28,403 nucleotides of DNA from Bacillota bacterium (GCA_023423335.1 JAFAFU010000008.1:1-28403); one strand, 5' to 3'. Shown: positions 9,261-17,048, counted from the first letter of the stretch. A program made the numbers and translations. The notes: generated from the letters alone by a model not told the origin.

Positions 9261-10054
9261 AGCTTTACACTCTTTCTTTTATTTTTATTGGTTAGATGTT
9301 GTTGTTTCTCTTTCTGAAAACACTCCGTCGCTTTTTTTACGTAGGATCGTGCCACAAGAAAAGCCGGTCTGAAAGAGGTCTCTTCCAAATCTTGACGGAT
9401 GAAGTCCTTCAAGAATTGTCCCGATTGGAAATACGCAACGGAAGGGATCCCATCCATACCATCGTATATCGCTTGACTAAAAGCCATTATCTTATCAATG
9501 GTTCGCGAAGAGGCTCCGTTTAAACGATCTTCCGCAATTCCCGAAGCAACTAAAAGAGCTTTATCATTATCCTGTAAAGGCTCCAACCGGTTCCCATCAA
9601 CAAAAAAACCGGACTCCTCCTCAATGATTTCATCTGTATCAGGATCAAAGACGTAACTTAATCCATTAAGCTCCCCATCTGCGTATGAGAAAAGACCCGT
9701 GATTTTGCCGGTAGCTTCATCAAAAGATAAAGTAGGTCCCTCCAGTACCCCATGAACATAATGTTCAATAGCTGACAAGCCCCACCATTGATTGAACGAA
9801 AAGAAATATCCATCCGGTTCTTCTCGTTCGTCATTGAAAACAAGAAAAAAGGGGCGACCGCATGCGTCCAATTTAAAACGATGCGAAAGATGTCCGTCTT
9901 CCGCAAAAGCAGAGATACTCGACAGAGTGCCTTGACAGTAAGTTTCTACTTTTTGAGGAGAACCATTTTCCCAAAAAGTTGAATTTGTTGTAATAGCTCC
10001 GGATTGTTCTAATTGAGCCCGAAGCTTTGTCTTCTGCTTGCTTAAATCATCCAT
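9257..10054 (-). CDS. MORN-like protein, first gene of the cargo operon
   Basis: The 265-residue product has weak MORN/YwqK-type repeats at about 25-160 (FWENGSPQKVETYCQG, then AEDGHLSHRF, then YADGELNGLSYVF). A helical C-terminal part follows, and the tail is NKNKRKSVKL. The DEHPE motif seen in other MORN genes here is missing. It is the first gene after a consensus promoter at 10106-10137, giving a leader of about 45 nt, and it overlaps the next gene by 4 nt. The IS element lies 236 nt upstream of its start and does not interrupt it. Function is unknown. Confidence 0.7.
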   Translation of the reverse strand: MDDLSKQKTKLRAQLEQSGAITTNSTFWENGSPQKVETYCQGTLSSISAFAEDGHLSHRFKLDACGRPFFLVFNDEREEPDGYFFSFNQWWGLSAIEHYVHGVLEGPTLSFDEATGKITGLFSYADGELNGLSYVFDPDTDEIIEEESGFFVDGNRLEPLQDNDKALLVASGIAEDRLNGASSRTIDKIMAFSQAIYDGMDGIPSVAYFQSGQFLKDFIRQDLEETSFRPAFLVARSYVKKATECFQKEKQQHLTNKNKRKSVKL

Positions 10055-10105
10055 TATTGATCGATGCTTTCATTACTTGTTTTTACTTCTCTCCCCTTTT
10101 CTCCT

Positions 10106-10137
10106 CAAAGCTATTAAAGTGGCAGTGGAGATTCAAA
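10106..10137 (-). promoter_or_regulatory. Bacteroidales-type promoter of the cargo operon
   Basis: Read on the minus strand, TTTG (10134-10137) is followed by a 20-nt spacer and TAGCTTTG (10106-10113). This matches the Bacteroidales -33/-7 consensus TTTG, 19-21 nt, TAnnTTTG. Transcription would start near 10099, about 45 nt upstream of the ATG at 10054. It makes the cargo operon independent of the tra operon and of the IS between them. Confidence 0.6.
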
Positions 10138-10217
10138 ATAGAGTACATCTTGCCTTATTTTGTCGCAGATGTGGTCACAAAATACACGTTTGTCATAGAA
10201 ATGTCATTTTTTAAGCA

Positions 10218-10243
10218 AGAAGTCCGGACAATGCCGGACTTCT
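10218..10243. other. Perfect 10-bp hairpin upstream of the cargo promoter
   Basis: AGAAGTCCGG and CCGGACTTCT form a perfect 10-bp stem with a 6-nt loop. On the minus strand it is followed within a few bases by TTAAAAAA rather than a T-run, so it is a poor intrinsic terminator. It may instead be an operator or a weak terminator of the tra operon from before the IS inserted. Confidence 0.4.
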
Positions 10244-10279
10244 ACTGACCAATCGATTTAGGACATTCTGTCTCTATGA

Positions 10280-10289
10280 AAAAGACTTT
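10280..10289. repeat. Left copy of the IS target-site duplication
   Basis: AAAAGACTTT directly precedes the IS left end (one base, T at 10290, is ambiguous). The same 10 bases directly follow the right end at 11769-11778. A duplication of this length is usual for the IS4 family and shows insertion by transposition. Confidence 0.75.
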
Positions 10290-10290
10290 T

Positions 10291-10306
10291 ATTGCTGTCC
10301 GGTAAA
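10291..10306. repeat. Left terminal inverted repeat of the IS
   Basis: ATTGCTGTCCGGTAAA is identical to the reverse complement of 11753-11768; the match stops at base 17. Confidence 0.85.
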
Positions 10307-10329
10307 GTTTTTAGAGGGGGTAAAAGTAA

Positions 10330-10361
10330 GGGGCTGGTTTCCGTAGTAGGAAATCAGCCCC
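10330..10361. other. Hairpin inside the left end of the IS, ahead of the transposase
   Basis: GGGGCTGGTTTCC and GGAAATCAGCCCC form a 13-bp stem (one G-T pair) with a 6-nt loop, 40 nt upstream of the transposase start. Such a hairpin could block transcripts entering from outside or sequester the start, a known way IS elements limit activation by readthrough. This role is inferred. Confidence 0.5.
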
Positions 10362-10400
10362 GATTGTCTTATCTTAGTGGTTGCAAACATTATGTAAGAC

Positions 10401-11621
10401 ATGAGCAAAAGTACATATTTTACCGGACAGCCGGTATTTGCACAAGTGTTAAAGCTGCTTGACAGGTCAAAAATCACGGAAATCAGCAAAGAAATGGCTG
10501 AGAGTGAGAAGTATGTCAAGAAATTAGACGGATATACCCACTTAGTGACCATGCTTTTCGGTATTTTTCGTCACTACGATTCATTGCGTGAGTTAGAGAT
10601 TGGACTGAAAGCAGAGGTCCATAAATTTCAGCACCTTGGGATAGACTATGCAGCGAAGCGAAGCACGCTCTCAGAAGCGAATATTCGTCGTTCCCAAGAG
10701 TTCTTCGCACAAGTGTATGCTCACCTTTTGGATCGGTATAAGGGCTTTTTAGCGGACAGCCGAACGAGAGGCGAGGAAAAAGAGTGGGAAAGACTGCTTT
10801 ACATGATAGATTCCACGACTATAAGTCTTTTTGACAACATCTTAAAAGGTGTGGGCAGGGACCCAAAGAGTGGGAAAAAGAAGGGTGGAATGAAAGTGCA
10901 TACCCTTCTGAAGTATCACGTGGGAGTACCTATGGTCGTTCAACTGACGAGTGCCGCCAAGCACGACCATTACTTGCTCAAGGAAGTGCATCTGCCCAAA
11001 GACAGTGTGCTGGCGATGGATAGAGCCTACATAGACTATGCCCAGTTTCAGCGACTTACAGAGGAGGGCGTCTGCTACGTCACGAAGATGAAAAAGAACC
11101 TCCGTTATGCCGTCCTTTCCTCAGTCATCAGTGTCAATGAGTATGGTTTGGCAGAATGTAGGGATGAGCGTATTCTCTTTGAAAAAGGAGAGTTGAAACA
11201 CGAAGCACGGAGAGTGGAGATGTGGAGCAAGGATGCGAAGAAATCTGTGGTGCTTCTGACCAATAACTTTGAACTCACCACAGAGGACATCGCAGAAATT
11301 TACCGTAAAAGGTGGGCTATTGAGACCCTTTATAAGCAACTGAAGCAGAACTTCCCACTTCATTTCTTCTATGGCGACAGCGTCAATGCCATCCAAATAC
11401 AGACCTGGGTAGTACTGATAGCCAACCTCCTCTCTACCATCCTGCAGCGAATGATAAAAAGGCACTGCTCCTTTTCGCAAATTGTCGCTATGCTCCGCAT
11501 TACTCTGATGTACTACACCGATTTTCTCGGTTTTATGGAGAACCCCGATAAAGGCACTCAAATAATCATGGCAGAACAGGCTAATTCCCCGCCAAAATAC
11601 CCTCTTTTCCCCGACCTCTGA
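10401..11621 (+). CDS. IS4-family transposase
   Basis: The 406-residue product is a DDE transposase that would cut and paste the IS. The N-terminus (about 5-75, FTGQPVFAQVLKLLDR and then a Tyr/His/Asp-rich helix) resembles the DUF4372 domain found in front of many Bacteroidales IS4-type transposases. The catalytic core is complete: first Asp at 137 (MIDSTTIS), second Asp at 207 (AMDRAYIDY), and the IS4 signature Y-x2-R-x3-E-x6-K at 301-315 with the catalytic Glu at 308. Length is normal for the family and there is no frameshift. It is the only plus-strand protein gene I accept in the window. I could not assign the ISfinder name. Confidence 0.9.
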   Translation: MSKSTYFTGQPVFAQVLKLLDRSKITEISKEMAESEKYVKKLDGYTHLVTMLFGIFRHYDSLRELEIGLKAEVHKFQHLGIDYAAKRSTLSEANIRRSQEFFAQVYAHLLDRYKGFLADSRTRGEEKEWERLLYMIDSTTISLFDNILKGVGRDPKSGKKKGGMKVHTLLKYHVGVPMVVQLTSAAKHDHYLLKEVHLPKDSVLAMDRAYIDYAQFQRLTEEGVCYVTKMKKNLRYAVLSSVISVNEYGLAECRDERILFEKGELKHEARRVEMWSKDAKKSVVLLTNNFELTTEDIAEIYRKRWAIETLYKQLKQNFPLHFFYGDSVNAIQIQTWVVLIANLLSTILQRMIKRHCSFSQIVAMLRITLMYYTDFLGFMENPDKGTQIIMAEQANSPPKYPLFPDL

Positions 11622-11672
11622 TAATTCTCATCCCCCAATAAAACAACCGTCTTCCCAACCTCTGACAAAAGA

Positions 11673-11709
11673 GGGGGGCTTGCTTTTTCAATTTGAAAAG
11701 CAAACCCCC
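11673..11709 (+). terminator. Hairpin after the transposase gene, inside the right end of the IS
   Basis: A G-rich arm (GGGGGGCTTGCTTTT) and AAAAGCAAACCCCC form a stem with one mismatch, about 50 nt after the transposase stop. No T-run follows directly, so it may insulate rather than terminate efficiently. Confidence 0.4.
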
Positions 11710-11752
11710 GATATTACTGGGCTTTCTGACACACAAAATATCTTTTCCGACT

Positions 11753-11768
11753 TTTACCGGACAGCAAT
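11753..11768. repeat. Right terminal inverted repeat of the IS
   Basis: TTTACCGGACAGCAAT is the exact complement of the left end and is followed directly by the target duplication at 11769-11778. Confidence 0.85.
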
Positions 11769-11778
11769 AAAAGACTTT
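11769..11778. repeat. Right copy of the IS target-site duplication
   Basis: AAAAGACTTT is identical to 10280-10289. It ends 12 nt before the stop codon of traO, so the IS landed just outside that gene. Confidence 0.75.
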
Positions 11779-11790
11779 AAATCCCTCTCT

Positions 11791-12375
11791 TTACAAGATG
11801 ATTTTTATGCCAACGCCCGCATAGGGTTGGAGCTTAGTCGACAACAGACTGCCGCCCAATAAAAATGTGCCTACCTTTCCATACAGGATCCAGCGGTTTG
11901 TTAAATAGACATCAAGGTGCGTACTTAAGTTACCACCATAAGCAAAGCTCTCTTTCTTTTGTGGAATAGTCCCGTCTTCCAGCACCTCTCCATCGTAGTT
12001 CATCCGATCATAGCCTAATACAATCCCGGCGCTGACGTACCAATTATAGGTGGCCGACAGGTCGTTCAAGAGGAGCAAGTTAAAGTTACTTTTCAAGGCA
12101 TATTGATTGACCGGGACATCAAAGTCGGATTTCATTTTCAAGGATGTCTGCGTAAAACGAGCCCCCACGTCAATATAGTGCCCATTTCCTAAAAAGTACC
12201 CATAGTCTACTTCACTATAAAAATTACTCTTTACGACATCTCTTGAATAGATGTTCACTCCTCCCGCTCCGGCTATAGACATAGAACCCTTCAAGAGCCT
12301 CTGAGCTTCCGACTGAAAGCCAAAGAAAAAGAAGAGAGAGAGGGTAAGGAATATCCTATATGCGTTTTTTTTCAT
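11791..12375 (-). CDS. traO: Conjugative transfer protein TraO
   Basis: The 194-residue product has a signal peptide (MKKNAYRIF, hydrophobic core, SEAQ) and an outer-membrane beta-barrel pattern of alternating residues typical of TraO of Bacteroides conjugative elements (PF10626). It includes GSMSIAGAGGVN, a Tyr/Gly-rich middle and a C-terminus YAGVGIKIIL. It is of normal length and its natural stop is intact despite the IS inserted 22 nt downstream. It follows the 370-residue unknown gene by 40 nt and is the last tra gene present; TraP and TraQ, which often follow, are not seen. It is probably part of the outer-membrane assembly of the transfer channel. Confidence 0.82.
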   Translation of the reverse strand: MKKNAYRIFLTLSLFFFFGFQSEAQRLLKGSMSIAGAGGVNIYSRDVVKSNFYSEVDYGYFLGNGHYIDVGARFTQTSLKMKSDFDVPVNQYALKSNFNLLLLNDLSATYNWYVSAGIVLGYDRMNYDGEVLEDGTIPQKKESFAYGGNLSTHLDVYLTNRWILYGKVGTFLLGGSLLSTKLQPYAGVGIKIIL

Positions 12376-12415
12376 TGTATGTTTATATTATTATCTCGAT
12401 TCTAAAATCAATAAG

Positions 12416-13528
12416 TTACAATCGCATTCTGTTTCTTCTCGATTGAGCTTGCTGATTTTTGGATTGGCAAGGACGGAAGAAAGCCGATCTGTTCTTAGCA
12501 TGCTTATTTAGAAACTCAGCACCCGATCGAAGATAGATGATGTCATTATTGATCATACATTCACTTTTCTTTAGCTCGGAGAAGAAGCGTACATTACATT
12601 GCTCTTCTTTCCAATCAAACCCATTTTCAATAGCGTAATCTTTCTCGATTATAATTAGAGGATCCTGGTCTTTATGAATATCACGCCTGAAGTTTAGAAG
12701 AGCGAGCCAAGCATCTTGACGAGCGATCCATTTATCCGGAGCTCCAATTTCTTTATAGTTTGCCATTGTGACTACGATGCAGTCTGCTTCGTCAAAACCG
12801 GCGATATCAATAAAGTCCTTCACAGATAGAGCCTCCTCGTTTGAGTAATCCAATGTAGCCTCTTCATTTAGCACAATTTCGGGAGATCCACACTCTGTTA
12901 CAACCACATTTTCAGGACCACGATAAAGCTCTTTCCCATAATAATCCACCCCGGACATAACGCTCATATAATCCAAAACATGAGTTACGCCTTTCTCTAA
13001 CTCTTCCGGTGTGATGATTTGGAACCCATTTTCATCCCTAAAAAAGTCAGATAATTTCCAACCCGTCTGAGAGATTAGGAATTCATACTCTTTTGAAAAT
13101 CGCTCTTTATCATGAAAGATTTCATCAACCCTACAATGACAGTCTAATTCGGTAGACTCAAAAAGGTCGATATTAGCCACATATAGCTTGTCCAAAAAGG
13201 CTTGTAGGTCTGTTCTTTGAAGGTCAAAGATTAGCACTCCACGCTTAGGTACGAAATTATCTATCAGCCAATATTCAAATGAATCTTCTTGGTAATTATT
13301 TCTTTCTACTTCAGATAATACGTCTAATGATATATCTTCTGAAGGATGGAGTGAGTTAAACACTCCGATTGCTCTATCAACATCCAAAAATCCATCCCCT
13401 AAGATAAGACCGTTTTCATAAGGAGATAATTCCATTGCTAACCCGGTTTCTCGGTCTACGCAAACATACTCCGGGCCAAAGTAAACTTCTTCAGAGTTTT
13501 GCCAATCGTGATTTTCTAACATGTTCAT
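12416..13528 (-). CDS. Unknown cargo-type protein inserted between traN and traO
   Basis: The 370-residue protein is not recognised and is not a normal tra component. It has no signal peptide, so it should be cytoplasmic, unlike its exported neighbours TraN and TraO. Two halves may be distantly related: EVYFGPEYVCV near the start and ELYRGPENVVV near residue 200. It ends in SRRNRMRL, the basic tail otherwise found on the cargo-operon proteins 2 kb and more away, so it belongs to that set by its C-terminus. It lies 45 nt after traN and 40 nt before traO, and appears cotranscribed with them. The second ATG (codon 3) is an alternative start. Confidence 0.72.
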   Translation of the reverse strand: MNMLENHDWQNSEEVYFGPEYVCVDRETGLAMELSPYENGLILGDGFLDVDRAIGVFNSLHPSEDISLDVLSEVERNNYQEDSFEYWLIDNFVPKRGVLIFDLQRTDLQAFLDKLYVANIDLFESTELDCHCRVDEIFHDKERFSKEYEFLISQTGWKLSDFFRDENGFQIITPEELEKGVTHVLDYMSVMSGVDYYGKELYRGPENVVVTECGSPEIVLNEEATLDYSNEEALSVKDFIDIAGFDEADCIVVTMANYKEIGAPDKWIARQDAWLALLNFRRDIHKDQDPLIIIEKDYAIENGFDWKEEQCNVRFFSELKKSECMINNDIIYLRSGAEFLNKHAKNRSAFFRPCQSKNQQAQSRRNRMRL

Positions 13529-13573
13529 AACTAAAATACTATCATTTATTGCTGTTCATTGTTGTTCATCTTT

Positions 13574-14533
13574 TTAATTGCGGGCACGTCCCCTTATCGT
13601 CAGCCCTTCTACTCCACTCGCGCGAGAGAGGACACGGCTGTTTACATAGAACGTCAAAGTGCGGCTTCCTCCAAGCTCGTAGCAGGTGATCTCAAGCATC
13701 TTGTCCTGAGGAATAGCTATCGTCTCCAGACAGAAGACCGTGCGAACCTGTGTGCGTGCTCCGATATTGGAGCTGTAGTTATAGGTCCTCAAAGGTTTGA
13801 GATCCACATCCTGCATGGCCGTCTGATCTCCCCCTATCTTATCGACAATACGGAAGCTAACCCGGTCAATACGGTAAGGGACATTGGAATTATTACGGAT
13901 ATAGGTGTGTAGGTACATCAAAGAGTTATTTGCATAGACTCCATTAAGACCGAAGCCTACATTCTGCTCCACGACACCCACACTGTTAAGCCTTCTCTCG
14001 TTATTCTCATAGATAGACCGCATATAGAGTTTGACCAACGCGGGAGCTTCGCCTTGGAGCTCACCAAAGAAGATATCCGTCCTATTATCCGGATTCGTTA
14101 CCATCTTACGCTCGGACAAAATATCTCCCATCTCAAAAGACAACATACGAGGAGTAGGCGAATATCTGAGGTTGAAAGAGTAATATGCTCCATCATCCGT
14201 AATGACGGACAATGAGGTATTACCCGTGAAGTTTTCAATGTTGGCTTTCACCCTCAGGACATTCTCTGCGCTATTGGCCTTGTCGGCAATAACAGAAGCA
14301 GAACCCAAATCGACATAACGGATGATGGACGGGAAAATGATGTGTACAGTCTGGTTATAAGAGACCTCTACATCAAACGGAGCTATCACCCTCGAATATG
14401 GGATGTTCTGTGAGAACAACGGGTTTGGTGCTTGAGGAAGATCACCATGTGCGTCAGACACCTGTCCCACGGCAAGTGTCGAAAAACTTACAACGCACAA
14501 GAAAGAGAGAAAAAAGTAATTTCTTATTTTCAT
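13574..14533 (-). CDS. traN: Conjugative transposon protein TraN (DUF4138, VirB9-like)
   Basis: The 319-residue product has a signal peptide (MKIRNYFFLSFLCVVSFSTL) and the hallmark of TraN: VEVSYNQTVHIIFPSIIRYVDLGS, then ENVLRVKANI and DDGAYYSFNLRY (each group quoted in part from about 55-130). The C-terminal half is beta-rich. TraN is thought to be the VirB9-like periplasmic and outer-membrane partner of TraM in the channel. Its length is normal. It is separated from traM, its usual immediate neighbour, by a MORN-repeat gene, and from traO by an unknown gene. Confidence 0.9.
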   Translation of the reverse strand: MKIRNYFFLSFLCVVSFSTLAVGQVSDAHGDLPQAPNPLFSQNIPYSRVIAPFDVEVSYNQTVHIIFPSIIRYVDLGSASVIADKANSAENVLRVKANIENFTGNTSLSVITDDGAYYSFNLRYSPTPRMLSFEMGDILSERKMVTNPDNRTDIFFGELQGEAPALVKLYMRSIYENNERRLNSVGVVEQNVGFGLNGVYANNSLMYLHTYIRNNSNVPYRIDRVSFRIVDKIGGDQTAMQDVDLKPLRTYNYSSNIGARTQVRTVFCLETIAIPQDKMLEITCYELGGSRTLTFYVNSRVLSRASGVEGLTIRGRARN

Positions 14534-14569
14534 AATTGAATACCGGTATAGTTAATGAGCAAATCTAAG

Positions 14570-15391
14570 TTAGAGTATGAAAGATCCGATGAAAGGTCTA
14601 CTTCTAATATAGTAAACATGAACAGCTACATCCTCTTTAAAGAGAGTCAGAGAAACTAATTCTCCCTCTATATTTCGGATCTCACTCAGTCCGTCCTTTA
14701 GTCCATTCTTGTAGGTGCTTCGCCCTTCTATGCGTCCATCCTCATAAAAAGATTCATAGAGTCCATGGAGACTCCCGGAGACATAGTTTCTACGGGACTT
14801 AAGTTGTCCGTTTTCATACCACTCTTCAAAAAGTCCATTTTCCTTACCGTCCTTATACGTACCGCATTCTTTTAGTTGTCCATTATTATGCCAGCCCTCG
14901 AACAGCCCGTCTATCTTGTCGTCCTTATATGTGCAACGCTCTTTTAGTTGTCCATTATCATACCAGCACTCGAACAGTCCGTCTGCCTTGCCGGACTTAT
15001 CCGTACCGCGGGTTTTTAGCTGCCCGCTCTTATACCACTCTTCCCAAAGTCCGTTTGCGTCCCCGGCAATATAGTTGCCACGTTCCTTGAGTTGTCCATT
15101 TTTATACCACGACAGAAATAACCCATCAACGAAGGATGATACAGTGGTGCATTGCTCTTTGAGTTGACCGTTTCTGTACCACTCTTCCCAAAGTCCGTTT
15201 GTTTCGCCGTCCTTATATGTGCAACGTTTTTCTCGTTGTCCATTATCATACCAGCGTTCATACAGTCCGTTTGTCTTGTTTTCACGGGAAAATCCTTCGG
15301 TTTCTTCATCATAGACGATCTCCCCAAGTTCGGGATGCTCATCGTGTGACTTTATGAGTTCCAGAATCTCATCTTTGATACTTCTTTCCAT
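14570..15391 (-). CDS. MORN/YwqK-repeat protein inserted between traM and traN
   Basis: The 273-residue product begins MERSIKDEILELI with DEHPELGEI at 17-25. From residue 41 come eight 24-residue repeats and one partial repeat, with consensus NGLxExWYxNGQLKxRxTYKDG (x is any residue). This makes it the most regular of the YwqK-type proteins here. It ends in RPFIGSFIL without the basic tail of the cargo-operon relatives. Such proteins are often labelled YwqK-family antitoxins; no toxin gene is adjacent, so the label is not supported here. It lies 36 nt before traN and 63 nt after traM within the transfer operon. It is possibly a cytoplasmic binding or immunity protein. Confidence 0.8.
   Translation of the reverse strand: MERSIKDEILELIKSHDEHPELGEIVYDEETEGFSRENKTNGLYERWYDNGQREKRCTYKDGETNGLWEEWYRNGQLKEQCTTVSSFVDGLFLSWYKNGQLKERGNYIAGDANGLWEEWYKSGQLKTRGTDKSGKADGLFECWYDNGQLKERCTYKDDKIDGLFEGWHNNGQLKECGTYKDGKENGLFEEWYENGQLKSRRNYVSGSLHGLYESFYEDGRIEGRSTYKNGLKDGLSEIRNIEGELVSLTLFKEDVAVHVYYIRSRPFIGSFIL
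14696..15271 (-). repeat. Eight imperfect 72-bp tandem repeats encoding 24-residue MORN/YwqK units
   Basis: The repeats keep exact 72-bp spacing and the phrase for NGQLK is recognisable in most copies, so copy number could change by recombination or slippage without breaking the frame. Confidence 0.75.
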
Positions 15392-15454
15392 AGCTCTATC
15401 TTCTTCTTTTTCTTATTTTATTACACCTTAGTAAAAGACAAATGTTTTTAGTAA

Positions 15455-16729
15455 CTATCTGAGTGATTGCTCATTAGGCAAAAGGACGACATGGTGGCCG
15501 GCTTTTACCCGCACTTTCACATCGTTGGATCTTGAGGAGATAAAGTCGGCCACGGTGCCCAGTACGCCCCTTGTGACCTCTTGGGCGATAGCACCCTTGG
15601 CATCCGTCATGGTGATGCCACCAAGGGCAGAACTACCGGCACTTGACACGCCACGAGCAACACTATTGCCAAGCGTCTTACCGGTCTTGCCAAACTCAGA
15701 GGAGCCGATGGCTATGCCTCTCTGCCCATCAAGGTCATAGACAGCCATCTCTATAGGAGTGATGTTGTCTTTATACTTGATGCTTTCAACAGTCACATTG
15801 AGGCGTGTGCCATTGATAGTGGCACGCCCCACGATCTCTTCTCCTGCCGGAATCTTGAGGTTGCCAATCATTATAGGGCTGGTGAGACGCATCTTTATAA
15901 AGTCGCCATTTCTCACAATATGTTGCTTCTCTACGACAGCAGGGATAACATTGCCCCTTGGAACCTCACCACGAGAGGCTTCCCCATAAAAGGCATTATT
16001 GAACTGTGTCCCGGAGAGAGACGAAACAACACCACTGCGTGCCACCTGCACCGTCGGGCGGGGCAACTGAAAGTTATCCGTCTCTTCCACGTTAGTAACG
16101 TCGTAACCGGTGTTGCCCTTGGATTTCCTTATGTTGCGCGAAGAGGAGTTTTCACCCACATTGCTTGCAGAAGCGATAATGGCGTTACGGTCGATGACCC
16201 CCTGCTCGTAGAGCTCCTTATATTCATCTCTTTCTTTCTTCAAGCTCTCATATTCTTGCTCCCGGGAAGAAGAGCCATCCGACATATCGGACAATCCCGA
16301 TCTCTTCCTATAGTCGTTCATTGTACTTTCATAAGCCTTACTGTAATAGTCCTCAGAACTTAGATCGACTCCTTCCGTCAAGGGCTTCTCTTTCCCGAAT
16401 GGCTGTTCGTTTATCTTGGACAAATCAATATCTTCAGGATGGATATTGTCCCCAAGGGAGGAACCATAGGCGTAATAATCGCTGTACCCCTCTTTTTCTA
16501 CCGAAGACAGATCTGCATTGGTCTTGTCCGGGGTGATAGACACATCCGTACTTACCGGTGTTTCCTGTCCATGAGGGATGTCCTGCATCACTTCGGCACT
16601 ACCGGTATCTTCGTCCTCACTCTCCTTCTGCCCCGTAGCGCCAAAGGCCAGTGACATAAAAACAATAATAAGCACAAACCCTACGCCTATATAGACTAAG
16701 GTTTTCTTTTTTTTCTCTTTATCAGTCAT
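15455..16729 (-). CDS. traM: Conjugative transposon protein TraM (VirB10-like)
   Basis: The 424-residue product has a short basic cytoplasmic start, one transmembrane helix at about 11-29, a long Ser/Glu/Asp-rich periplasmic stalk (about 35-225), and a C-terminal TrbI/VirB10-type beta domain (about 245-424) with IVRNGDFIKMRL, IPAGEEIVGRATI and the terminal VRVKAGHHVVLLP. This is the TraM layout, the protein bridging inner and outer membranes in the Bacteroides transfer channel. Length is normal. It follows traL by 27 nt. Downstream the usual next gene, traN, is displaced by a MORN-repeat gene. Confidence 0.9.
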   Translation of the reverse strand: MTDKEKKKKTLVYIGVGFVLIIVFMSLAFGATGQKESEDEDTGSAEVMQDIPHGQETPVSTDVSITPDKTNADLSSVEKEGYSDYYAYGSSLGDNIHPEDIDLSKINEQPFGKEKPLTEGVDLSSEDYYSKAYESTMNDYRKRSGLSDMSDGSSSREQEYESLKKERDEYKELYEQGVIDRNAIIASASNVGENSSSRNIRKSKGNTGYDVTNVEETDNFQLPRPTVQVARSGVVSSLSGTQFNNAFYGEASRGEVPRGNVIPAVVEKQHIVRNGDFIKMRLTSPIMIGNLKIPAGEEIVGRATINGTRLNVTVESIKYKDNITPIEMAVYDLDGQRGIAIGSSEFGKTGKTLGNSVARGVSSAGSSALGGITMTDAKGAIAQEVTRGVLGTVADFISSRSNDVKVRVKAGHHVVLLPNEQSLR

Positions 16730-16756
16730 AGCGTTATCAACTTAAATAATTAGTAT

Positions 16757-17026
16757 TTAGAGACTCTCATAGTAGTCATACAAAAGAGTGTCGACCTCGG
16801 ACTCTGTTGCCTCCTCGGGGATGCGGAAGTCGGGTAGCTGCTCGTTTTCCCCGCTGATACCCATGGTGACAGAGTCGTTTACAGACGCATCTGTTTCCAC
16901 GGTTGCTTGTCGTACCCCGGACTGTAGCACATACGTTGTCACAGCCATTACGGCGACAACAAGGAACAGAACGATTACAAACTTTTGACTTGACGTTAAC
17001 CTCTTAAACCATTCTTTCATAGCCAT
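16757..17026 (-). CDS. traL: TraL-like small membrane protein
   Basis: The 89-residue product has a basic N-terminus, one transmembrane helix at about 15-35 (KFVIVLFLVVAVMAVTTYVL) and an acidic tail. Size, single helix and position between traK and traM match TraL (DUF3989). Sequence similarity is weak, so the name rests mainly on position. It starts 22 nt after traK and ends 27 nt before traM. Confidence 0.65.
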   Translation of the reverse strand: MAMKEWFKRLTSSQKFVIVLFLVVAVMAVTTYVLQSGVRQATVETDASVNDSVTMGISGENEQLPDFRIPEEATESEVDTLLYDYYESL

Positions 17027-17048
17027 ACAAATGCCTTTCTTTTTAATT

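Larger units (their letters stand above)
10291..11768 (+). mobile_element. IS4-family insertion sequence, complete
   Basis: The element is about 1478 bp, bounded by identical 16-bp terminal inverted repeats (ATTGCTGTCCGGTAAA at 10291-10306; its complement at 11753-11768) and flanked by the direct repeat AAAAGACTTT. It carries a single intact transposase on the plus strand, opposite to the surrounding genes. It sits between traO, whose stop is 22 nt from the right end, and the cargo operon promoter, so no gene is broken. With intact ends and reading frame it is probably a recent and potentially active insertion. Confidence 0.9.

Noticed and set aside
14570..15391. Antitoxin function for the MORN/YwqK protein
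   Set aside because: The label comes from a Bacillus homologue; no toxin gene lies next to any of the YwqK-type genes here.
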